A stretch of DNA of 64,000 nt from Shinella sp. SUS2 (lineage in GTDB: Bacteria > Pseudomonadota > Alphaproteobacteria > Rhizobiales > Rhizobiaceae), in assembly GCF_001262505.1 (NCBI RefSeq), contig NZ_KQ410734.1, positions 1 to 64,000 of the forward strand. The letters run 5' to 3'. Both the position numbers and the translations under genes were made by a program. Positions 8,482 through 17,840 of this stretch are shown here, in pieces; position 1 is the first letter of the stretch, and the number at the start of each line of letters is the position of its first letter. The notes beneath the pieces are model-generated. The model was not told the origin of the DNA, ran no database searches, and saw only the letters and a program-made list of their open reading frames with translations.

Positions 8482-9492
8482 TCAATCGAGAACGGGCGTC
8501 AGATAGGCGGCCGTCACCCCCGGCCCCGGAATGATCGCGACGATCTTCATCTGGGCGATGGTGCGGTTCAGCGAAGCCTGCAGGTGAGTCTCCATCATGG
8601 AGACCGCCGATTCCGTCGCCCCGCGCAGCAGAAGTTCTGCGACGAGGCGCAGTTCCGTTATGATCGCGGGATCGCCGGGCAGGCCAAGACGGCGCAGCAG
8701 GCGGTCGGTGGCGGTGACGGGCAGGAGATTGTTGCGCACCAGGTCCTTCAACCGCTCGTTCGGCGCGGCGAGCACGCAGCATTCGATGAACTCGGTCTGG
8801 ATCGCCTCGACCTCGCGCAGCGCCCCGGCGGTGCTCGCCTCTTCGGCGCCGCGCAGGCGCCTCAAAAGGGTTTCCAGCCGTGCCTGGCTGACGGCGCGGG
8901 CACCGAGGCGGATCGCCGGCGGTTCCAGCATGGTGCGCAGCACGAAATGGTCCTTCACCGTCTGGGCGGTCAGCGGCCCGGCGATCCAGTGCGAGCTCTG
9001 GTTCTTGCGCACGAGGCCCCGCTCGCGCAGCCGCGTCAGCACGTCGCGCACCACGGTGCGGCTGACGTTGAAATGGTTGGCGAGCTCCATCTCTATGATC
9101 CGGTAGCGGCCGAACACCACGCAGCCCGCGACATCCGCTTCCACCTGGTTGTAGATGCGCTCCCAGGAGGAGCGGCTTTGCAGGGCTTCGTCGGCATGGC
9201 GCGGCACGATGAGGCCGAGGGCCTTGATATCCGTGCGGTTCGGCTCGACATCCGCGCCCGGCGGGCCGACGAGAAAGCCGCGGCCGGAAAAGCGGTGCAC
9301 CAATCCTTCTGCTTCCAGCGTCTGCAAGGCGCGCTGCACCGGCGCGCGCGAGGTTTGCAGGATGTCGGCGATCGGGCCTTCCAGGAGCACCAGGCCGGGT
9401 GGCAGCGTGCCCGTTTCGATATTGCTGCGCAGCACGTCCTCGGCGATCGCGTAGCGCCGCTGGGTGCCGGTGGCTGCCTGCTCGTCCGTCAT
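8482..9492 (-). CDS. FCD-type regulator with two GntR winged-helix domains
   Basis: 336 residues from the ATG at 9492; a longer frame to 9639 adds 49 residues unlike the family. Unusually there are two winged-helix GntR domains: one at about residues 12-75 (RYAIAEDVLRSNIETGTLPPG...RAPVQRALQTLEAEGLV), a second at about 105-165 (ELANHFNVSRTVVRDVLTRLRERGLV), then an FCD-like helical ligand domain. Ordinary FadR/FCD proteins have one DNA domain and about 230 residues. It diverges from the large ABC/amidase operon starting at 10047, with matching candidate operators in front of both genes, so it most likely represses that operon and itself. Confidence 0.88.
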   Translation of the reverse strand: MTDEQAATGTQRRYAIAEDVLRSNIETGTLPPGLVLLEGPIADILQTSRAPVQRALQTLEAEGLVHRFSGRGFLVGPPGADVEPNRTDIKALGLIVPRHADEALQSRSSWERIYNQVEADVAGCVVFGRYRIIEMELANHFNVSRTVVRDVLTRLRERGLVRKNQSSHWIAGPLTAQTVKDHFVLRTMLEPPAIRLGARAVSQARLETLLRRLRGAEEASTAGALREVEAIQTEFIECCVLAAPNERLKDLVRNNLLPVTATDRLLRRLGLPGDPAIITELRLVAELLLRGATESAVSMMETHLQASLNRTIAQMKIVAIIPGPGVTAAYLTPVLD

Positions 9493-9572
9493 GGAATCCC
9501 GTATCCGTCGGCCTCGTGGAGGGATGCACTCTGACGCATTCTCCGGCGCAAGGAAAGGACAGCATAAATGAT

Positions 9573-9585
9573 TATTGAATACAAA
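9573..9585. promoter_or_regulatory. Candidate GntR operator copy 1 (TATTGAATACAAA)
   Basis: This 13-base word occurs twice in the 550-base gap between the two-GntR-domain regulator and the ABC operon. On the other strand it contains TTGTATTCAA, close to the TTGTATACAA-like palindromes bound by FadR/FCD GntR proteins. This copy lies 81 bases upstream of the regulator start and is followed by a further ATTGAATA, suggesting autoregulation. Confidence 0.55.
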
Positions 9586-9824
9586 GATTGAATATAGCTT
9601 TCGCTTATCGTTGACGATGGAAAGCTGCGGCGCATTCATGATGGCTGTGCTGTCTTTGTGGAGTGATCGCCGATTTTATCGGCGAATGCGATGAATTTTG
9701 CGCACAATGCGCGAAAAATCGACAGAGAGTTGAAAGAGGCTGCGCGAGAAAGTCAGGTCGTCGTGGCTGGATTTCTGTGGCCTGGAGGCGAAAATGGTTG
9801 CGCGATAGAAATTTCTAAAAAGTC

Positions 9825-9837
9825 TATTGAATACAAA
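9825..9837. promoter_or_regulatory. Candidate GntR operator copy 2 (TATTGAATACAAA)
   Basis: Exact second copy of the 13-base word at 9573, 252 bases away and about 210 bases before the first ABC gene. The rest of the 9640-10046 gap is AT-rich at its left side, holds no convincing gene, and should contain the operon promoter. Two identical sites facing the two divergent units suit a regulator with two DNA-binding domains, possibly by looping; this last point is inference. Confidence 0.55.
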
Positions 9838-10046
9838 AATCATTCATGCCATGCTTTTGATACCAAGACGTCCGCAAGAGGCGTCGACAGTGGAACAAAA
9901 CGAAATGCTCAGGATCGACGCTGCGCCGCGCATCTGACCGATGCGGGACTGCAAGCTCTTTGTCTTCTCCGGACGCGGCTTCCCGTCCGGTGGACGGCGG
10001 AGCCTTGTCTGCAGGAAGGCCCTGGCGGGAACTGGTGGGAACAGAG

Positions 10047-11120
10047 TTGTCAGCCGTCCTCCAACTGAAAAATGTACACAAGGCGTTTGCCGGCGTGCCG
10101 GCGCTTGCAGGCGTCGATGCGATGCTGGCCGAGGATAGTTACGTCTCGCTGCTTGGACCGTCGGGTTCCGGCAAGACGACGCTTCTGCGGGTCATCGCCG
10201 GTTTCGAGCAGCCGGATGGCGGTGAAATCCTCTTTGCCGGCCGGCGCATCGACGGTGTGCCGCCACATGAGCGCGGCATCGGCTTCGTCTTCCAGAACTT
10301 TGCGCTCTTTCCCCATCTCAGCGTTGCCGAAAATATCGCCTTCGGTCTTGAAAACCGTGCAGTCGATCCGGTGACGGATGCGAAGGTCGTTGCCGTGCGG
10401 GTACGCGACATGATCGGCCTCGTCGGGCTTTCAGGCCTGGAAGACCGTGCCGTTACGCAGATTTCCGGCGGACAGAAGCAGCGCGTCGCACTCGCCCGTA
10501 CGCTGGTGACGGAGCCGAGCATGGTGTTGCTCGACGAGCCGCTCGGCGCGCTCGATGCCAATCTGCGCACACGCATGCGCAGCGAACTGCGTACGATCCG
10601 CGAGCGCTGCGGCGTGACCTTCCTGCATGTCACGGGGTCCGAGACCGAGGCGCTCGCCATGGGCGACACCGTGCTGGTGCTCGATCGTGGCCGCATCGCG
10701 CAATCGAGCGATGCCGGCACGCTCTACAGCCGCCCGGCCTCGGCCGACGTCGCGCGTTTCCTCAACTGCTACAACATCTTTTCCGGCGCGGTGTCGGGGG
10801 ATGTCTTCGAGAGCGCGGTCGGCCGCCTGGCACTTGGCGGCAGCAGGCAGAAATCCGGCAAGCAGGCCTACGCCATCCGTTACGACCGGGTTGCGATCCG
10901 CCCGAGAGATGCGGCGGCCGCTGGCGACGAGGTGCGCATCGAGGCGAGCTTCGTCGCCAGCGAGTATTCCGGTGCGGCGATCAACTCCTTCTTCACGCTC
11001 GACGACGGTCGCGTCTTCGAGGTGGAGACCCATCTCAGCCACGCCGCACCCGAGGTTTTCGAGGAAAAGGCTCGCTACGCCCTCGTCTGGAAACGGGAGG
11101 ACGCGCTTGTCTTCGTTTGA
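10047..11120 (+). CDS. ABC transporter ATP-binding protein 1 (PotA-like)
   Basis: 357 residues if started at TTG 10047, where family similarity begins (SAVLQLKNVHKAFAGVPAL) and GGTGGGA precedes; a TTG at 9960 would add 29 residues. Walker A is GPSGSGKTT, the signature is ISGGQKQRVALAR, Walker B is MVLLDEP, and a C-terminal TOBE-like domain follows. It belongs to the spermidine/putrescine-iron-sugar (PotA/FbpC) importer type. It opens the operon. A second PotA-like ATPase (15809) lies in the same operon, so this importer probably uses a heterodimer of ATPases, since there are also two permeases. Confidence 0.9.
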   Translation: MSAVLQLKNVHKAFAGVPALAGVDAMLAEDSYVSLLGPSGSGKTTLLRVIAGFEQPDGGEILFAGRRIDGVPPHERGIGFVFQNFALFPHLSVAENIAFGLENRAVDPVTDAKVVAVRVRDMIGLVGLSGLEDRAVTQISGGQKQRVALARTLVTEPSMVLLDEPLGALDANLRTRMRSELRTIRERCGVTFLHVTGSETEALAMGDTVLVLDRGRIAQSSDAGTLYSRPASADVARFLNCYNIFSGAVSGDVFESAVGRLALGGSRQKSGKQAYAIRYDRVAIRPRDAAAAGDEVRIEASFVASEYSGAAINSFFTLDDGRVFEVETHLSHAAPEVFEEKARYALVWKREDALVFV

Positions 11121-11147
11121 AGCCCCCATCCACCCGGAGAATGAGAG

Positions 11148-12053
11148 ATGACGATGGCCGCCACCAGCCATGACACGCCGGTCGAGACGGCGGCATCCGC
11201 CGCCCGCAAGAAGCCGGACCGCACCATTTGGCTGCTCGCCCCCGGCGTCCTGTGGATGCTGCTCTTCCTCGTCGCGCCTATCCTGATGATGGTCTACGTC
11301 TCGTTTTGGACGCAGACCACCTTCAAGATCGAGCCGACGCTGACCCTGAAGAGCTGGGTCACCTTCTTCTCGTCGGACACCTATCTCGGCGCGCTCTGGA
11401 CGACGATCCGCATCTGGCTGATCGTACTCGTCTCGACGCTCCTCGTCGGATATCCCGCGGCGCTCTTCGTCGGACTGTTCGTGAAGAACAAGACGCTCTC
11501 GACGGCGCTGTTGGTGCTCTGCGTCATTCCGTTCTGGACCTCCTTCCTCATCCGCGTGCTCGCCTGGCGGCCGATGCTCGGCAAGGAGGGCGCGATCAAC
11601 ATGATCCTGATGAAGCTCGGCATCGTCACCCAGCCGATCGAGGTGCTGCTCTTCTCCGAACTTTCGGTCATCATCGGCATGACGCAGATCTATTGCGTCT
11701 TCATGGTTGGGCCTATCGCCTTCATGCTCGGTCGCATCGATCCCTCCGTCATCGAGGCGGCGCAGGATCTCGGCGCGAGCTTCTGGCGGATTTTTCGAAC
11801 CATCATCCTGCCGCTCTCCATGCCGGGCGTGGTGGTGGGCTCGATCTTCGTCTCCGTCATGGTGCTCGGCGAATTCGCGACGTCGGCCGCCCTTTCCGGG
11901 CGCAAGGTCAACCTCCTCGGCAACATCATCGTCACCCAGGTCGGCTCGCTGAAATGGGCCTTCGCCGCCGTCGCCGGCGTGGTGCTGACCATCCTGATGG
12001 GGGCGGTCGTTGCCGCCATGCTTCGGGTCGTCGATCTCAGGAAGGAGCTCTGA
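11148..12053 (+). CDS. ABC transporter permease 1 (PotB-like)
   Basis: 301 residues, ATG 11148 with GGAGAA a few bases upstream. About six membrane segments (for example WLLAPGVLWMLLFLVAPILMMV, WLIVLVSTLLVGYPAALFVGL, and the last near AAVAGVVLTILMGAVVAAML). The coupling EAA loop reads EAAQDLGASFWRIFRTIILPL. It is the PotB-type inner-membrane subunit, paired with the permease directly downstream (3-base gap). Confidence 0.92.
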   Translation: MTMAATSHDTPVETAASAARKKPDRTIWLLAPGVLWMLLFLVAPILMMVYVSFWTQTTFKIEPTLTLKSWVTFFSSDTYLGALWTTIRIWLIVLVSTLLVGYPAALFVGLFVKNKTLSTALLVLCVIPFWTSFLIRVLAWRPMLGKEGAINMILMKLGIVTQPIEVLLFSELSVIIGMTQIYCVFMVGPIAFMLGRIDPSVIEAAQDLGASFWRIFRTIILPLSMPGVVVGSIFVSVMVLGEFATSAALSGRKVNLLGNIIVTQVGSLKWAFAAVAGVVLTILMGAVVAAMLRVVDLRKEL

Positions 12054-12056
12054 GCC

Positions 12057-12902
12057 ATGAACGCAGCTGGCATCAAGCTTGGCCTCGGCCTCTATACGAC
12101 GTTGTTCATCGTCTTCCTCTACGGCCCGCTTGCGGTGCTCGCCATCCTTTCCTTCCAGACCGGGCCGGAGGGCGGGCCGCAGTTCCCGATCATCGAATGG
12201 TCGACCTACTGGTACAAGCACCTCTTCGGCCTTACGCCGCCGTCGCGCATCGCGCCGCTGCCGATCGACCAGGCGCTGGTGCGCTCGCTGGCGCTCGCGG
12301 TCATGACGATGATCGTCTCCACCGTGCTCGGCGTTACCGCCGCACAGGCATTCCGCAAGAAGTTCCGCGGCTCGGGCGTCGTCTTCTATCTCATCGTGCT
12401 CGGCATGATGGTGCCCGGCGTGCTCGTCGGCCTCGGCATGGCGCTGGTCGCCAACGCGCTCGGCATCGACCGCCACTGGTGGGGCACGGCCTTCGTGCTG
12501 CATGTCGTCTACACCTTCCCTTTCGCCTTCCTCGTCATGCTGGCGATCTTCAACCGCTTCGATCCGAGCGTCGAGGAGGCCGCTTGGTCGCTCGGGGTCA
12601 CTCCGGCACGCACCTTCCGCAAGATCACCTTCCCGCTGATCTTCCCCGGCGTGCTTTCGGCCATGCTCTTTGCCTTCACGCTCTCCTATGACGAGTTTTC
12701 GCGCACGCTCTTTGCCTCCGGCCGGGACCTGACGTTGCCGCTCGCCATCTACGGCACCTTCTCGGTGGAAGTGCATCCGAACGTCTTCGCCTTCGGCGTG
12801 TTGACGACGCTGTTCTCCTTCGCGCTGCTCGGCACCTATGCCGTTCTGATGGGCTTTTCTGTGCGCCGTGCCAAGCGCATGGCGATCCAGGAGGAAGCGT
12901 GA
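12057..12902 (+). CDS. ABC transporter permease 2 (PotC-like)
   Basis: 281 residues with six predicted membrane segments, starting LGLGLYTTLFIVFLYGPLAVLAIL. The EAA loop is EEAAWSLGVTPARTFRKITFPLIFPG. It is the PotC-type partner of the permease upstream. Its stop overlaps the start of the first SDR gene (TGATG), tying the importer to the catabolic enzymes. Substrate class by family is polyamine or other small organic cation or anion; it cannot be fixed further from this subunit. Confidence 0.92.
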   Translation: MNAAGIKLGLGLYTTLFIVFLYGPLAVLAILSFQTGPEGGPQFPIIEWSTYWYKHLFGLTPPSRIAPLPIDQALVRSLALAVMTMIVSTVLGVTAAQAFRKKFRGSGVVFYLIVLGMMVPGVLVGLGMALVANALGIDRHWWGTAFVLHVVYTFPFAFLVMLAIFNRFDPSVEEAAWSLGVTPARTFRKITFPLIFPGVLSAMLFAFTLSYDEFSRTLFASGRDLTLPLAIYGTFSVEVHPNVFAFGVLTTLFSFALLGTYAVLMGFSVRRAKRMAIQEEA

Positions 12903-13636
12903 TGGCGGGCGCTGCTCTCGTCACCGGCGCAGGCTCCGGCATCGGCCGCGCCATCGCGATAAAACTTGCGGCGAATGGGTATGCCGTCACCGTCAACGAT
13001 CTCTCGCTCGAACATGCCGAGGCTGTCGTGGGCGAGATCCGCGCGGCGGGCGGCCGGGCCGTCGCCGTTGTGGGCGACGTCTCCGGCGAGGCGGATGTCG
13101 CGCTCATCCATCTTGCCGCCGTTGCGGCGCATGGCGATGTCACGCTGCTCGTCAACAATGCCGGCATCGTCCATCAGGCCCTGTTCGAAAATCTCGATGT
13201 CGGCGATTTCGACCGTATGTTCGCCGTGCATGTGCGCGGCACCTTCCTGATGACCAAGGCCGTGCTGCCGGCAATGCTTGCCGCCGGAACAGGCGTCATC
13301 GTCAATGTCGCCTCGCAGCTCGGCCAGATCGGCGGCGTGGAGCTGGTGCACTATTCCGGTGCGAAAGCCGCGATCATCGGCATGACCAAGGCGCTCGCCC
13401 GCGAGATTTCCGCCCGCGGCGTGCGGGTGAACGCCGTCGCGCCGGGGCCGATCAACACGCCACTGGTCATGGGCCTTTCCGAAGACTGGCGCGCCGCCAA
13501 ACGCGCCGGCCTTCCCCTCGGTCGCTTCGGCGAGCCGGAGGAGGTCGCCGAGACGGTCGCCTTCCTCGCCTCGCCTGCCGCCAGCCTCTTCGTCGGGCAG
13601 ACGCTCGGACCGAATTCCGGCGACGTCATGCTGTGA
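12902..13636 (+). CDS. SDR-family oxidoreductase 1
   Basis: 244 residues from ATG 12902 (GTG 12899 is possible). It is a classical short-chain dehydrogenase: TGAGSGIG cofactor loop at about 9-16, NNAG in the middle (LLVNNAGIVHQ), Ser in NVASQLGQ, catalytic Tyr-x3-Lys in HYSGAKAA, and NAVAPGPINTP. It would oxidise or reduce a hydroxyl/keto group with NAD(P)H. Translation is probably coupled to the permease upstream. A second SDR follows after 14 bases; the pair may act one after another on the imported compound or one may be an epimerase-like partner. Confidence 0.92.
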   Translation: MAGAALVTGAGSGIGRAIAIKLAANGYAVTVNDLSLEHAEAVVGEIRAAGGRAVAVVGDVSGEADVALIHLAAVAAHGDVTLLVNNAGIVHQALFENLDVGDFDRMFAVHVRGTFLMTKAVLPAMLAAGTGVIVNVASQLGQIGGVELVHYSGAKAAIIGMTKALAREISARGVRVNAVAPGPINTPLVMGLSEDWRAAKRAGLPLGRFGEPEEVAETVAFLASPAASLFVGQTLGPNSGDVML

Positions 13637-13650
13637 ACCCGGAGACAACA

Positions 13651-14418
13651 ATGTCCAACCAAAAGAAACGCATCGTCATCATCACCGGGGCCGGCATCGG
13701 CATCGGCGCAGCCACCGCGAAGGCGTTTGGCGCGCTCGGCGACCATGTGGTCGTCACCGATATTCTGGAGGCGGAAGGCCGCGCGGTCGTCGAGGCGATT
13801 TCTGCGGCCGGCGGCTCGGCGGAATTCCATCGCTACGACGTGCGCTCAACGGCGGCGACCGATGCGCTCGTTGCTGATGTCGAGGCGCGGCACGGGCGGA
13901 TCGACGTCGTTGTCGCCAATGCCGGCATCGCGCACCGTACGAAGCTTGCCGATCTCACCGACGAGAAGTGGGACCTCACCTTCGACATCGACCTCAAGGG
14001 CATCTTCCGCCTCGTGCGCGCCGCCGCGCCCGGTATGCGTGCCCGTCGATCCGGGGCGGTCGTCGCGCTCTCCTCCATCATGGGTGTCGCCTATGGCTGG
14101 GACGAGCATGTGCACTATTCGGCGGCCAAATCCGGCGTCGTCGGCCTCGTGCGGGGGCTCGCGGTCGAGATGGCGCGCGACGGTGTGCGGGTGAACGGCA
14201 TTGCGCCCGGCTACATCCGCACCGCCCAGCTTCTGTCCGAGGAAAATTCGCTCGGGCCGGCGGCAGCGGAAAAGGCGGCGGAGTTCATTCCGATGGGGCG
14301 GCTTGGAACCGGGGAGGACATCGCCGATGTCGCCGCGTTCCTTGCCTCCGACAGCGCGAGATACATGACCGGCCAGGTGCTGGTCGTGGATGGCGGCCTT
14401 CTGGTGGGCCGGTACTGA
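13651..14418 (+). CDS. SDR-family oxidoreductase 2
   Basis: 255 residues from ATG 13651 (GGAGAC upstream). Motifs: IITGAGIGIG at about 9-18, VANAGIAH, Ser pair in ALSSIMG, Tyr-x3-Lys in HYSAAKSG, and NGIAPGYIRT. Only moderately similar to the SDR just before it, so it is a paralogue rather than a recent copy. Cytoplasmic NAD(P)-dependent enzyme, likely acting on the operon's substrate or its ring-opened product. Confidence 0.92.
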   Translation: MSNQKKRIVIITGAGIGIGAATAKAFGALGDHVVVTDILEAEGRAVVEAISAAGGSAEFHRYDVRSTAATDALVADVEARHGRIDVVVANAGIAHRTKLADLTDEKWDLTFDIDLKGIFRLVRAAAPGMRARRSGAVVALSSIMGVAYGWDEHVHYSAAKSGVVGLVRGLAVEMARDGVRVNGIAPGYIRTAQLLSEENSLGPAAAEKAAEFIPMGRLGTGEDIADVAAFLASDSARYMTGQVLVVDGGLLVGRY

Positions 14419-14518
14419 GCAATTCCAGCAAACATGTGCAGCGGTTTTGCGTCCGGAATTGCGAACAAAAAGAGAGCCGCAGGGCGGCTCAGGGAACGAT
14501 AACAACTGGAGAAGAGAC

Positions 14519-15751
14519 ATGTTCAAGTCGGAAATCAATCGCCGCTCGCTTCTCAAGCGCTCGGCAGGCGTGATGGCGCTGGCGATGGGTGGCGGCACGC
14601 CGTTCCTGTCCTCCCGCATGGCCTTCGCGCAGGCCGCTGACCTTGCCGGCCAGCAGCTCCGCACCATCGGCCTTTCCGTAACGGTGCAGGAACGCATCCT
14701 CGAAGAGTTCAAGAAGGCGTCGGGTGTCGGCGGTACGTCCGGTACCGCCGCCACCTTCCCGGATGCGCAGACGAAGATCCTCTCGGGCTCGAAGGACTAC
14801 GATTGCTGGGAGATCATCGCCGAGCGCCTGCCCTCCATCGTCATGACCGACAATGTGGAGACGATCCCGGCGGCTTCGCTGAAGAACTGGGCGAACATCC
14901 GCGATACCTTCACCACGGCGAGCGACAAGTGGGACCGCGCCGCGCAGATCGTCGGCCAGATCTGGGCGGACGAGGGCCAAACCGTGCTCAACATGGTGCC
15001 CGCCGTCTACAACTACGATTCCATCGGCTACAACCCGGATGTGCTCTCCGATGAGGAGGCCAATACCTGGACGGCGATCTTCGATGCGAAGTGGAAGGGC
15101 AAGTCGGGCCTCAACACCGACCCGCTCATCGCCTTCGGCCAGGCCATCATGGCGATGAACACGCTCGGTCTTTCGGATGTCAAGAACCCCGGCAACCCGA
15201 CCGCCGCCGAGATCGACGAGGCCGCCGCCTTTCTCGTCTCCAAGAAGAAGGAAGGCCAGTTCCGTGCGCTCTGGGGCGATTTCGGCGAGCTGGTCAACCT
15301 GATGGCCTCGGGCGAGATGGTCGTCTGCGACGCCTGGCAACCCGCCGTCATGGCTGTCAAGGCGCAGGGCAAGGCCTGCAAATACGCCGTGCCGAAGGAA
15401 GGCTATCGCGGCTGGGCGATCGGCCCGTCGATGATCGCGGGCACCACCAACCGGGAGGCGGTCATCGCCTATGCCGATTACTGGCTCTCGGGTGAACCCG
15501 GCATCACCGTCTCCGAACAGGGCTACTATTCGCCCTCGACCAATATCAAGGACGTCATGGCCCCGGAAAAATACGCCTTCTGGTACGAGGGCAAGCCCTG
15601 GGTCGGTGCGGAAGAGCGCGGCATCAAGGAGGGGGACCTGCGCGATGGTGGTTCGCTGGAAGAGCGCGCCAAGAACGTCGCCTACTGGCACCAGTGGCCG
15701 GAAGAATACGATCACCTCATCCAGAAGTGGGACGAATTCCTCAACGCCTGA
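14519..15751 (+). CDS. ABC transporter solute-binding protein with Tat signal
   Basis: 410 residues from ATG 14519 (GGAGAAGAG upstream). The N-terminus NRRSLLKRSAG followed by a mild hydrophobic stretch and a FAQA cleavage region is a twin-arginine signal, so the protein is folded before export to the periplasm. The rest is a PotD/SBP-type binding protein (family 1/8). Its 3' part shares spaced identities with the second binding protein at 19409 (EGYRxW, SGxPGxxVxxQGYY, WYEG). It delivers substrate to the two permeases of this operon. Confidence 0.9.
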   Translation: MFKSEINRRSLLKRSAGVMALAMGGGTPFLSSRMAFAQAADLAGQQLRTIGLSVTVQERILEEFKKASGVGGTSGTAATFPDAQTKILSGSKDYDCWEIIAERLPSIVMTDNVETIPAASLKNWANIRDTFTTASDKWDRAAQIVGQIWADEGQTVLNMVPAVYNYDSIGYNPDVLSDEEANTWTAIFDAKWKGKSGLNTDPLIAFGQAIMAMNTLGLSDVKNPGNPTAAEIDEAAAFLVSKKKEGQFRALWGDFGELVNLMASGEMVVCDAWQPAVMAVKAQGKACKYAVPKEGYRGWAIGPSMIAGTTNREAVIAYADYWLSGEPGITVSEQGYYSPSTNIKDVMAPEKYAFWYEGKPWVGAEERGIKEGDLRDGGSLEERAKNVAYWHQWPEEYDHLIQKWDEFLNA

Positions 15752-15808
15752 TCCCAAGACGAAGGACCGGGGCGCGCGTGGCCCCGGTCCGCGACCGGAG
15801 ATTTTCTG

Positions 15809-16903
15809 ATGCTATTCGACCTCGAACTCAACACTGTCGGCAAGGTCTATGACAACGGAACGCCCGCCGTCATCGATTTCAATCTTTCCGTCCAGAAGGG
15901 CGAGTTCATTGCCTTCCTCGGCCCCTCGGGCTGCGGCAAGACGACGACGCTGCGCATGATCGCCGGTTTCGAGGGCATTTCCTCCGGCGAGATGCGCATC
16001 CGCGGCGAGCGCATGAACGAGGTGCCGCCGCAGCGCCGCCCGACCTCGATGATTTTTCAGAACTACGCGCTCTTTCCGCATATGAGTGTGCGCCGCAATG
16101 TCGGTTACGGCCTGGAGGTGAAGGGTATCGCCAAGAGCGAACGCGAGGCCAAGGTCGACCGCATCCTCGCAACGCTCGGCCTTGAGGACATCGCCGAGCG
16201 CAAGCCGGAAAAACTCTCGGGCGGCCAGCGCCAGCGCATCGCGCTCGCCCGCGGCCTCGTCGTCGAGCCGGACATCCTGCTGCTTGACGAGCCGCTCGGT
16301 GCTCTCGATGCGAACCTCCGCAAGGCCATCCAGAACGAGTTGAAGCTCCTGCAAAAGAGCCTCGGCGTCACCTTCATCTTCGTCACGCATGCCCAGTCCG
16401 AGGCTTTGGCGCTCTCCGACCGCATCGTTGTGATGAACCAGGGCCGCGTCGAGCAGGTGAGCCCGCCGCACCAGCTCTATAGCCGGCCGAACACACCCTT
16501 CGTCGCGCAGTTCATCGGCCGCAACACCGTGCTTTCGGGCGAGGTTGCAGGCAGCGAGGGTGAGGACGTGGTGGTGACGACGGGCATCGGCACGCTTTGC
16601 GGCCGTGCCAACGGGGCGCTCGCCGAGAAGGGCCGCGTCAATCTCGTCGTGCCGGCCGAGGCGATCGAGCTGCATACGGCGGGCGAGGCCGCGCTTTCCG
16701 GTGTGAAGAACCGCGTCGATGCCCGCATCGAGCGCTCCGAGGTCGTCGGTCATATCGCCCACCTGACGGCGCGGCTTCAGGACGGCCGGGCTATCGCGCT
16801 GGAAGCCCATGTCGACAAGTACCGCCCGGGTGCGTTCCCGGCCGGAACCCCCGTTCTTTTGAGCTGGAACCCCGCCGAGGCGACGGTCATCCCGGCCCAG
16901 TGA
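15809..16903 (+). CDS. ABC transporter ATP-binding protein 2 (PotA-like)
   Basis: 364 residues. Walker A GPSGCGKTT, signature LSGGQRQRIALAR, Walker B ILLLDEP, H-loop FVTHAQSEAL, and a TOBE domain at the C-terminus. It is clearly different from ATPase 1 of the same operon, so duplication is old. With two permeases and two ATPases the importer can assemble as a full heterotetramer. Lies 57 bases after the binding-protein gene. Confidence 0.92.
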   Translation: MLFDLELNTVGKVYDNGTPAVIDFNLSVQKGEFIAFLGPSGCGKTTTLRMIAGFEGISSGEMRIRGERMNEVPPQRRPTSMIFQNYALFPHMSVRRNVGYGLEVKGIAKSEREAKVDRILATLGLEDIAERKPEKLSGGQRQRIALARGLVVEPDILLLDEPLGALDANLRKAIQNELKLLQKSLGVTFIFVTHAQSEALALSDRIVVMNQGRVEQVSPPHQLYSRPNTPFVAQFIGRNTVLSGEVAGSEGEDVVVTTGIGTLCGRANGALAEKGRVNLVVPAEAIELHTAGEAALSGVKNRVDARIERSEVVGHIAHLTARLQDGRAIALEAHVDKYRPGAFPAGTPVLLSWNPAEATVIPAQ

Positions 16904-16933
16904 TCCTTCTTTCAGGGAACCAAGGAGATAAAA

Positions 16934-17815
16934 ATGGCAAAAGAGATTTTGTGCAGTTTCGGCGTCGACGTCGATGCGGTGGCCGGCTGGATCGGCTCCT
17001 ATGGCGGTGAGGATTCGCCCGACGACATCTCGCGCGGCATCTTTGCCGGCGAGGTGGGCAGCTTGCGGCTCCTGAAACTCTTCGAGCGGTTCGGTATCAG
17101 GACGACCTGGTTCATCCCCGGCCATTCGATCGAGACGTTCCCGGAGCAGATGCAGGCCGTTGCCGAGGCCGGCCACGAGATCGGCATTCACGGCTATACC
17201 CATGAAAACCCCATCGCCATGACGCGGGAGCAGGAGACGGAGGTGCTCGACAAGAGCATCGAGCTGGTCACCAAACTTTCGGGCAAGCGGCCGACCGGCT
17301 ATGTCGCACCGTGGTGGGAGTTCTCCAATGTCACCAACGAGTTGCTGCTGGAGCGCGGCATCAAGTACGACCACTCGTTGATGCACAATGACTTCACGCC
17401 CTACTACGTGCGCGTCGGCGACAGCTGGACGAAGATCGACTATTCCAGGAAGCCGTCGGACTGGATGGTGCCGCTGAAGCGCGGCCATGAGACCGACCTC
17501 ATCGAAATCCCGGCCTCCTGGTATCTCGACGACCTGCCGCCGATGATGTTCATCAAGAAATCCCCGAACAGCCACGGCTTCGTCAATCCGCGGCAGATCG
17601 AGGAGATGTGGCGCGACCAGTTCGACTGGGTCTATCGCGAGATGGATTATGCGGTGTTCCCGCTGACCATCCATCCGGACGTCGCCGGCCGGCCACAGGT
17701 GCTGATGATGCTGGAGCGGCTTTATGCCCACATGATCAAGCATCCGGGTGTGAAGTTCGTGACGATGGACGAGATCGCGGATGATTTCGCCAAGCGGTTT
17801 CCACGCAAGAAATGA
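16934..17815 (+). CDS. Polysaccharide-deacetylase-fold hydrolase (PuuE/HpPgdA-like, possible cyclic imidase)
   Basis: 293 residues, ATG preceded by AAGGAG. NodB-homology fold: [11 protein letters not shown] near the start supplies the metal-binding Asp, and [14 protein letters not shown] gives the His-x3-His pair; [11 protein letters not shown] ends the domain. There is no signal peptide, so it does not act on cell-wall glycans. Cytoplasmic members of this branch include PuuE allantoinase, Helicobacter HpPgdA and cyclic imide hydrolases (imidases), which open cyclic amides with a bound metal. With an amidase in the same operon, an imidase/half-amidase pair is my favoured reading; this is inference. 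Confidence 0.82.
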   Translation: MAKEILCSFGVDVDAVAGWIGSYGGEDSPDDISRGIFAGEVGSLRLLKLFERFGIRTTWFIPGHSIETFPEQMQAVAEAGHEIGIHGYTHENPIAMTREQETEVLDKSIELVTKLSGKRPTGYVAPWWEFSNVTNELLLERGIKYDHSLMHNDFTPYYVRVGDSWTKIDYSRKPSDWMVPLKRGHETDLIEIPASWYLDDLPPMMFIKKSPNSHGFVNPRQIEEMWRDQFDWVYREMDYAVFPLTIHPDVAGRPQVLMMLERLYAHMIKHPGVKFVTMDEIADDFAKRFPRKK

Positions 17816-17840
17816 CTGCGGGGATCGCGCGGAGCGTTTG

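Noticed and set aside
9691-10068. 125-codon plus-strand frame in the promoter gap
   Set aside because: No binding site, AT-rich mixed codon use, and it overlaps the candidate operator; more likely non-coding.
10431-12776. 781-codon minus-strand frame rich in Asp/Glu/His/Arg
   Set aside because: It is the antisense of an ABC ATPase and two permeases; the composition is the usual mirror of GC-rich coding DNA.
14489-15757. Long minus-strand frame opposite the Tat-exported binding protein
   Set aside because: Antisense of a gene with a clear Tat signal and family motifs.
16934-17815. Reading the deacetylase-fold protein as a cell-wall chitin or peptidoglycan deacetylase
   Set aside because: There is no signal peptide, and its operon is cytoplasmic catabolism with an amidase.
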